Source: Paragorgia papillata
Taxonomy: Eukaryota; Cnidaria; Anthozoa; Scleralcyonacea; Coralliidae
NCBI GenBank assembly: GCA_035771165.1
Contig: JAWNZC010000314.1
Location: 8,078,501-8,142,500 of the forward strand
Direction: 5' to 3'
DNA length: 64,000 nt
The first letter of the stretch is position 1. Every line of letters starts with the position of its first letter. The notes under the pieces were generated by a model that saw only the letters and a list, made by a program, of their open reading frames with translations, was not told the DNA's origin and made no database searches. Positions 52,084-61,000 of the stretch are shown one piece after another. Position numbers and translations under genes: made by a program.

Positions 52084-55000
52084 TTATACCTTGTCCAAGC
52101 TCTGCAAGTATGTTACTACCGAGTGAAGATACGCCAGCGTAAATTCTTTTGGAATTACTCCGAGTTCTGGTGGCTCCAATGGGAACCACAGGGATGGCTC
52201 TTTCAGGCAGGTGGTCAGGTTGGTAGTCGGTTTCGGCAGAAATTTCTCGGAGGACAAGTAGCGAAACACAAAACGACGTAGTGCGATGACCAACCGTTGC
52301 AATGATAGCTTTGTCTCCTTGTCAACTAGATTGTCCAATTGATGTTTCATATCGTCTGTCAAGTCGTCTCTGAATTGGTCGGGAACTGCTTTGATTGCAC
52401 CATCGGCAAGAATATCTTCCAGTGCTTCGTAGAGAGCTGTGACGTGTTTTAATTTGATTGATGTGCTAGGCTGTGGAAGTAGTGATACGGGAAAAGGACT
52501 CGAGAGCATGGAAAACCATTCGTCTGCAAATGATTCCAAAGTCATTTCCACGTCGCATTTCACTCGTTTCAAAAGGAAGATTAGGACTTCAATTTGTTGT
52601 AAAAGGTCTTGAGCTTCTTTCATCCTACACTCTTTCAAGATGGCCAAACCTTTACAAACATCATCTGGCAGTGATGAACTCTGAGGAAATAACTTTCGGA
52701 TTTCAGAAAGTAGGGGACCGCAAGAATGAAAGAACTCTTTCGAAAATATGAACTTGTTAATTGATACTGTTAAGTGGCATTTTCCAAATGCAAGGCCATT
52801 AGCCAACACTATCTCGATCTGTTCAAAGTCGTAACAGACTTCATCGCCCCTGCCGTATTTCGGGTTGTTTCGAGCATACTTAAACACTTCATCAGACCAC
52901 TGCGTGACCGCGTCGGGGTTGTCTTCGGCTCTAGTGTTGACTGAGTTTTGATCTACATATTTTGACGCATCGGTGGACCAGTGGAAACATATGATATCTT
53001 TTTCCTTCGCCTCTTGTAAGGAAATTGAGGGGATACCACTGCAGTGAGCATTTTGTTCAAGAAAACGCAATGCTGGATGATGGTACGAAGCGGACAGGTA
53101 CACCAGTTCGTCCAGAATCGTGTTCTGAAGTGAAGTGAGGATCTCAAATGCTGTGCGAAGATAAACACCACTGTCAGTCTCGATAAGGCTATATGCTATT
53201 TTGCTCTCCTCTGTCAATCGTGGCATCTTTTTCTCTTTCTCGCTTAGCTTTTGGTTCACCAACTTACGCATGTTATTCCAGGCGTTCTCAAAATTGCTGA
53301 ACAGTTTCTTGAGAAATTCTATTTCTTCTGATGGTCGAGTCAACTTTAGGAGATGGCCGTGAATAAAGTCATCGACTGAGTTTAACTGTGCCTCCTTTCG
53401 GCTGATTCGATAACTTAGGGCTGAGGATACCAGGCGAGTCCACTTTAAAAGGTGGTAAAGATAACTTATGAAAGGTAATTCGTCAAATTTAGCAAAGAAT
53501 AACGACAAGAATCTATGTTGCATTTGGAATTCTTTGGGGCTGTTGATGAACTTCGCGCGAAAATCTTCAAATGTTGGTTCTTTTGTCACTCGGAATAATC
53601 TTTGGAGTCGTTGATGTTTCTCGGGTAATTCGGTTGGATAATCGTCAAGTTCCTCAATCTGATCTTCCAACGCGTGATTGCTTTCACTGTCCGGCTTCTG
53701 TGGAATTTTCATAGCCTTTTTAAGGATTGTCGCAGATGCAAGAGCTTTTCCAAGAACAGGTTCTGCACGATCTGAAAACTTGTTTTCCCAAGCCTTGCGT
53801 TCCATCTCTGTTGAACACGCAGTTTTGTCTACCGAGCCTCTCATAAGATCAGTACACCTTTCGACAACAAGGTGCATTGCTTTTAAGACGTGTTCCTTCT
53901 CGCAGCTAAGGATGGTCGTGAGATTCATCAGGTCGGTGATCACATGCCCATACAAAATTTGCTCTGGGCTTGGACATTCCTCTCCGATGTTAGAACTCGA
54001 GCTTTCCCCAGTACTGATCAGCGGTGGCAAGTTCGTCATACTGGTCAATTCGATGGCAATTCCTGCGTAGAAACAAGCGTGAACGATCAAATGCAACGCT
54101 CGAAATACAAATGGGTTCATGTGATCCATGCTGGTGTCCCATTCCCATTCTGAGACTGTCTCGGTTAGAGAGCCGTTGGTGAGACCTGGAGAGTTTCCCG
54201 CACGATTTGAAATGTTCGTGCTCTTGGTATCTGCTTGGTAACTTTCGTTGCACTTAGGGCATTGGTTGTTTGCTTGCTGACGATTTTTGAACATACTTCT
54301 AAAGCCACAAGTACACGTCATAAAAAACGAGGAACTTTTGGTGAATTCCCGCATTTCAAGGATCTTTTGTTTCCTCGCTTCACCACTTGCGAGAATGAAA
54401 GTATCCTGATATTGAATGGGATTTGTGAAGTAATGGTATAATGGAGAGGTGACAACATCTTTTTCTATTCCACTGGCAATAACACATGATATGTGAAGTA
54501 TTAACAATGCTATTTCTACTTCATCAACTGAAGATTCTGGAGAAAGCTGCAGATGGGGGCTCTTGAAATCTTTTCGGCCAATAATCCTGAGAAGAAGATC
54601 TTTTAATGGAGACTTAAACTGCTCGAATTTCTTACCAAACCAGGCTGTCAAATGTTCTTCTTTGTCGGTTAACTTTCGCACTGCACGCTTTAAGTAAAAC
54701 AAATTTATAAGAATTCCCAGAAGGGCCATACGATGATTCGAAGAAACCTGGCACTGAACGAAGAAAGCAACCATTTCTTTTTCGTTTTCGTCATTGGTAA
54801 GCTTCCACAAGGCGCTCTTTACTTGCTGATACTCCACGAGTTTACTAGCCGAAACAAACTTGGCTTTGTCGACGCTTGTTGCATCTTCTATGCCCCATCC
54901 GGTTTTTATAGCGGGTAACGTCACACTTTCACAACATAACTTGCGTAGATCGAACAAACTCATTTGCAAACGAAGCTGTTTAAGGAAAAAAAGCTTCAGG

Positions 55001-58000
55001 GAAAAACGTCGGGCATCTTTTCCAACTGGATCGGTCAGAAAGGAATCGATATCTTTCATAAGGTGAACATATGCACTGTCATCTTTTAAAACATTCGTAT
55101 TTTCTGTGACGAATCTTGACAAGAGGGTAAAAAACCACCGCAGAAATGCGACGGCCGATAACAGTTTAAGACCACAATTTTCGGGAGTTTTATCTGAAAG
55201 GACATTTGCAGCTTTACTTGCGCAAATGAGCAGTTTACAGTCGGAACTGTTCAAGTCTTCTATACTCAAACAACAATCAAAATTCAGACGTGACTGGATT
55301 AAGTCACATACCATAGCGGCGGCATAGGAGTCGCTATGTATTTCACCTCCTGTTGACAAATTCCTGAATCCTTCGTCGATGGCCCGAAGACCAGGATACT
55401 TCTCAATAATACTTGGTTCTGACACTATGTCAATGAAAACGTCTGGTGATGCCATTTCTTCAATTAAAAAGAGACGCAAGATTACAGGTCCCATCATCAC
55501 TACTTGGTCTGCTTGATCTAAAGACACAACATGCTCGACTATTGTGGGAACTGAACACGCATCTGCGTTTGTATCAATGCACCGTCCAAAAAACAGAGCA
55601 GAAAACTTTAATTTTATCTCGTTCTCTAGATCGTTTATCAGGTTTTTATTGATCTTTTCAAAAGATTCGTCTGCGTCAAGGTAATCAGGTCTTAGACTAA
55701 CTCCAACCTCGTTTAAGTTGTAGAGCGAATATGGAGTTTCCTTTGCTGGGGATGACCATGAACAGGTAACTATTCTTGCTAAGTCTAGACATAATCGCAA
55801 GAAATGGAATACAGTAGGTTGCTCGCTAATTTTCGAAGCTAGGGAAAGTAACAAGCAAGAGTTTCTCATCCACGATTCGAGACCACCATTTCGGTTTAAG
55901 ACCGCGTTCTCAGAAGGTAGCATTTCTTCACAGTACGCTGTCACCAGGATGTCCGCGAAGTTGTCCTGTTCTACTTCGTTACTATCTGTTCTGTAACTTT
56001 CACCACCTTCGCCTGTCTCGTCGCCTTCATGTTTGTTATTGTTTCGTTCGATAGCTATGTTACCTTCCTCTGACACTGGTTCCTTAAGCGTTTTGCTTTC
56101 GTCTTTTGAAGAATTCCCTTCTTCACTTTCAGCGCATTCTGCAAAAGCAACTGTCTTATCATCGTTGGGATCCATAAGAAAGTTTGAATGATTTGACAAG
56201 AATTTACCTGTCAAAAGCTCTGAAAACTTTGCTGGAACAAATGGGATACAAGAAACTAGCATTCGTAGGAGATCCAGAATCTGTTCTTTATAGATCCAAA
56301 CAAAGGTGTGAAGTTGCACGTAAGGGTGCAATGTGTCATTCGCTAACCCAAGTTGTAGAACGTGAGAGGCATACGATGCTTTTATCGTGGACACACGCTG
56401 CTGACGGGTTAGCTTGGCGTTAAAATCTGCGGATACTAGATCAAAAAGGTCTCCCATATAGCAGCTGAAACTATCGGCAGGAAATTCCTCAATTTCTGGA
56501 ACCGCCTTTGAAATAATATCGGAGAACCGCTTCATTTGCTGTAACTGAACATCTGTCTTCAACTGATTATCTTCATCTAAGTTATTTTCATACTCCATGA
56601 GTTGAGCGCGATCTTCTAGAAAGAGGTCTTTTTCACCATTGACTCTCTCGATTAGCAGTTGGCTAAAAGGCAGATGAAGTCCAACGTTGACACAATCAAG
56701 GGTGTACGACTCTGGTCCAAGTGGTTCGCGGATTTCTGCCAACTTTAAGATATCCCCCCTTAAAAGAAACTTGCACCATAGGTCTTCGTACGCAGTCTTC
56801 GGAACATCTTCTTCCCAGGGATCGACAACATGCGGAGGCCACGCATTTTCCTTTTCTAGAAAGTAGATTATCTTTGCGAGGGGCTGTCGAACCAAACAAG
56901 AGACGTAGTGTTCCATTGCACTATAAAGAGTGGAACAATTAATTAGAGCCTGCCTGTCACAGGCTACCTTAACTTGCCAGCGTTCTCTCAAGCCTGCTTC
57001 CACATCTTTTTCGTCATCAAACGCGTTCACCCACTGTAAGACAAGCTGTTCAATAGCATTGTAAACCTGTTTTGAACTAAGAAGATTCTTGACGATGTGC
57101 AAAATACTTGTCAGTGGCCGTTGTTGACGTTTGTACTTGATGCAAGTGAAACACCACAGCAGAGCATTTTGGGCAATCTGACTAAGTGGCCAGATGGTCG
57201 AAGTGAGGAGTTTTGGAACACTCGAGGATAAAATTTCGTTTAGCGGGACCGGTGGAGCTTCAAGAACGTCCAGGAATACTTGTTTCCAACCGCACAGAAA
57301 ACTAAACTGCCACGGCACGCTGTTAGTTGACGTCTCTCGTTGGACGTGTATAACAATGCAAACGTGCTTTTTCCGTTGCTCTCCTTTCTCCTTGCACACT
57401 TGCTTGTAGACACTTCTTTTCTCTTCAATAATTGAGCGAGCGAGAAGCAAGTGTTGGGCGTCTAACTCCGGTTTGCACTGCAGAACTAAGAGTTCAGCTT
57501 CTGACATCATCCAAAAATAACTAACTGTTTCCGCCAACTGCTTTTCCGACTTATACGCCCCAAGTCGTTCTGCCTGACATTTAACGGTGTCGCCTAAGCA
57601 TTTAAGGATGTCCGTGTGGATATTGGAAAATGTCATTACAACCGTTTTAGAGCCTGTTTCATCGCTGCAGAAATAAGGAAATTCTTCGTTTGTCAAAGCT
57701 TTGATGAATTTCGCGAAGCCTTTGTGAATGGGTTTCCTGAAGTATTCATCATTCAGCATCTTTACCTCAGACGAGTCATCTTTCAAACGATCGGAGACAT
57801 GAGCCCGCAAGACTCCATCAGGCGCTGCTATCCACATTAAATCATCTTTACATTTCTGAACGATATCTTCATCAGCATCCTCTGAGTTTTGACTATGTAA
57901 AAGCACCAATGATGACAGAGTGTCCTCGTGGTAACCAATAAACAAATCCATCTCGTTGAAATGAGATTCGTGGTCTTGGATGGTGGATATCTGCTGTACC

Positions 58001-61000
58001 CAGTGACGGAGCAAGTCGATGATAGTTTGCTGCCTTGTATCCAATACATCGGAAAAGCGAAGAAGCTGTTTCTCAAACCTGTTCAGGAAAGGTGGGTCAG
58101 AAAACGTAACTTTCTGGCGATCTGTCAAAACGATGCAACGAAAACCATCGTTGACTTGACACATTGGATTGTTATAAGCGCCAAGAGCTATGCGACAGTT
58201 CTTTCTCTTCCCAACTACGGCGTAATTCTGGTTTAGCATGTCATACAGACTTCCGTATATACTTTCTAGGTCTCGGAGTATCAAGACACAGTTGCGCTCC
58301 ATGCAAAGAATGATGCGGCTCAGGATCCGGTAGTTGTATTCCTCAGATAGGTCTTCTTGGAAACGGCTACCATAAATTGTGATGATTTCCTTCTCTAGCT
58401 GTGCCAAACTTTGCTTAAGAATTCCAATGGCTGAATCTCCACTTGTGATTAGCATCAGGTGCCTAGCCAATGGGTCAGCAAGATTCTCTTGGATGAGTTT
58501 GGTGACTGGAACAACTTCATCCTTGCTTGAAAGATTTGAAAGCATACACTCTTCTAATTTGACTAGGAAAATCTTCTGTATGTTAGTCAACTCACCAAGG
58601 ATTCCCCCAAAATTACGTTGCAAGGCCATATTGATTTTTTGAAGATCTGTGCCTCCTCTTAAACTTAAACTCTTGATGAGAGAATAGTAATCACGAAGAC
58701 CATGAAAGTTGGCGTATCTCTGCTTGGACTGGTACTCGAAGTAAGCTTCAGCTAAACAACGCAATTCTTTGTTACCCATAGTTTCATTTAGATTTCCTAT
58801 TCTTTTCCCTATTCCTGTGCCGTCAGCCTGATGAAGGGAAAGACCAGTCTCATACAGATCATCTTCGTCTGGATCTGGCCTCGTCAAGTGGATTGCTCTG
58901 TTCATTTTAGCCGCATCTAACGACCAATTGGATATACCAACAACTGCGACGTCTGGTAACTTCCCATCTCCCGGTTCTAGTAGGTTGTGCAGCACTTTCA
59001 GAGGGTTGTACTTGGAATTTTCTGCCAATCCAACTTCATCCAGAAGAACAACGGGGAGAACATTTCCACCTTGGTCGTGGGACTTGTATTTGCTTGCCTT
59101 TTGAAACACCTTAATGATTCCTTCTGATGTTGATGATTCTGAACCTTGATATGACACGACATAAAGTTGTGGCAATTCCCTGAAAAGAGGATCCTTGGAA
59201 TCTCGACCACGAAGATTGCTTCTGATTAACTGGATGGACAAAGACTTGCTGCAACCTGGCTTTCCAACCACAAATACAGGGATCTGGTTAAGGATGCACA
59301 CTAGCATGACAAATACATTCTCACGTAGGGCAGCATTCCTAGCGGTGCCTGATGGAAGCTCCATCCGGTCAAGATAGTCCTCTTCTTCCATACGAACGAT
59401 GGCTAAAAAGCTATCAACTTCGCCCTCTGTGTTCATGGTTGTGCCTTTGCTACAAAACAATTTCATCATAAGCTGTCGATATTCACGTCGTAATTCGGCA
59501 GTTGGTAATCTGGACTGGTAGCAATGTGCCAAAGCAAGCACAATACTTTTCACCAACGGCTTTCTATTATATCTCTCCGACAACAAACGGTATACCTGGA
59601 GATGACGTCGGTCGTATTTATGTATCTCACACTTTACCTTCTTACGTTGTTTAAACATCTTCATAAACCACTCGGTCAACCGAATACAACGGTACACGTC
59701 ACGTAGGCTTACGCAGAAATGATTTTTCTCAGCCTTTCGAGTAAACATTTGTGACTCAGCGAGTAAATCCACCAATAAACTCTTATGTTTGTCCAGAGGA
59801 AGCCCTCTTACCATTCTCTCTATGTAAGCCTTTTCATCTTTTGATGGCAACGAACCATAGTCCCAGACGTAGTCCATCATTGCTTCTGGCAACGGATTAA
59901 CCCTGTAGACAAGTCTTGAGTATTTATCCGTGACATTCTTCCCCTCAAGACCAGCAGTCTTGATGTGCTCCTTTGAACGTAACTTGTATGGATTGCAAGC
60001 AGCAAGGAAGACAAGATTCTTGGACAATGGTCGACCGAGCAAAGTGTGGTGACACATTATGTCATTGATTAGCCCCAGGTGATCGCACGTATTAATTTCA
60101 TCCAGAAACACCCATAGTTGCTCACCACTCTTTTGTTGGACTTGATTTTCTTGTTTAATGATAAATTCAGACACTTCCTCTTCGGTGATTCCGGCATGGA
60201 AATTGAAAGTGACAAATGATACTCGACAAGTGTGGGCTAGATACCTTACTAAACTTGTTTTACCGCAACCTGTTTCGCCCATGATGACGACAGGTGCGTT
60301 TGCCCTCACGCGCAGAATGATCAGAATCATTTTCAAAATGTTATCCGGTGTCAAGGCATAATCCAAATACCCAGACCAGTCATCTTTCGTCACGGGCTTA
60401 GTGCAAGCTATCTTCTCCAATTTTTCGTGTAGTTGTTCCTGACTCATAACTTTAAAGTCTTCGAGTCCTTTATTTACCGACTTTACAACTTGACTGGTTA
60501 AGAGTTTCTCAACATTCAGAGGAACACGGGCCTTGTTGCGATAAACAGCGGTAATTGTTTGCGAATTGATCCCATGGAACACGACTAGTAGATGATTGCT
60601 GTCTTCCCACTTTATCATTCCTTCTACTCTTTCGACCATTTGTTTGGCAGACATTGCACTGGTTGCCATTGCTTTATCCAAGGCCTTGGCAGACTCTTCC
60701 TGGGAAAGAGTAGTTGAAGACTGATTTGAACGGCAAGTGGTAATTGAACGAGATGCAAATTTTTTGGAAACTTCAAGAAGAGCATTGAAAAGCATTGTAC
60801 GGACATCGTAGGTCCCTTTGCCAAGCATGGACGTAAGATTAGCGATCTTAAAGAAGGCGCTTCTTGAAAACTTGAGTAGTTGGTCGGCTAGTACGGCAAG
60901 GAAGGTATTCACGACGGTGAAGGTCATGTCAGCGTCGGACGAGAAATGCTTAGATAGTAGCTCTCGACATCGATTTTCAGGCAACGACTTTACTTTCTTC

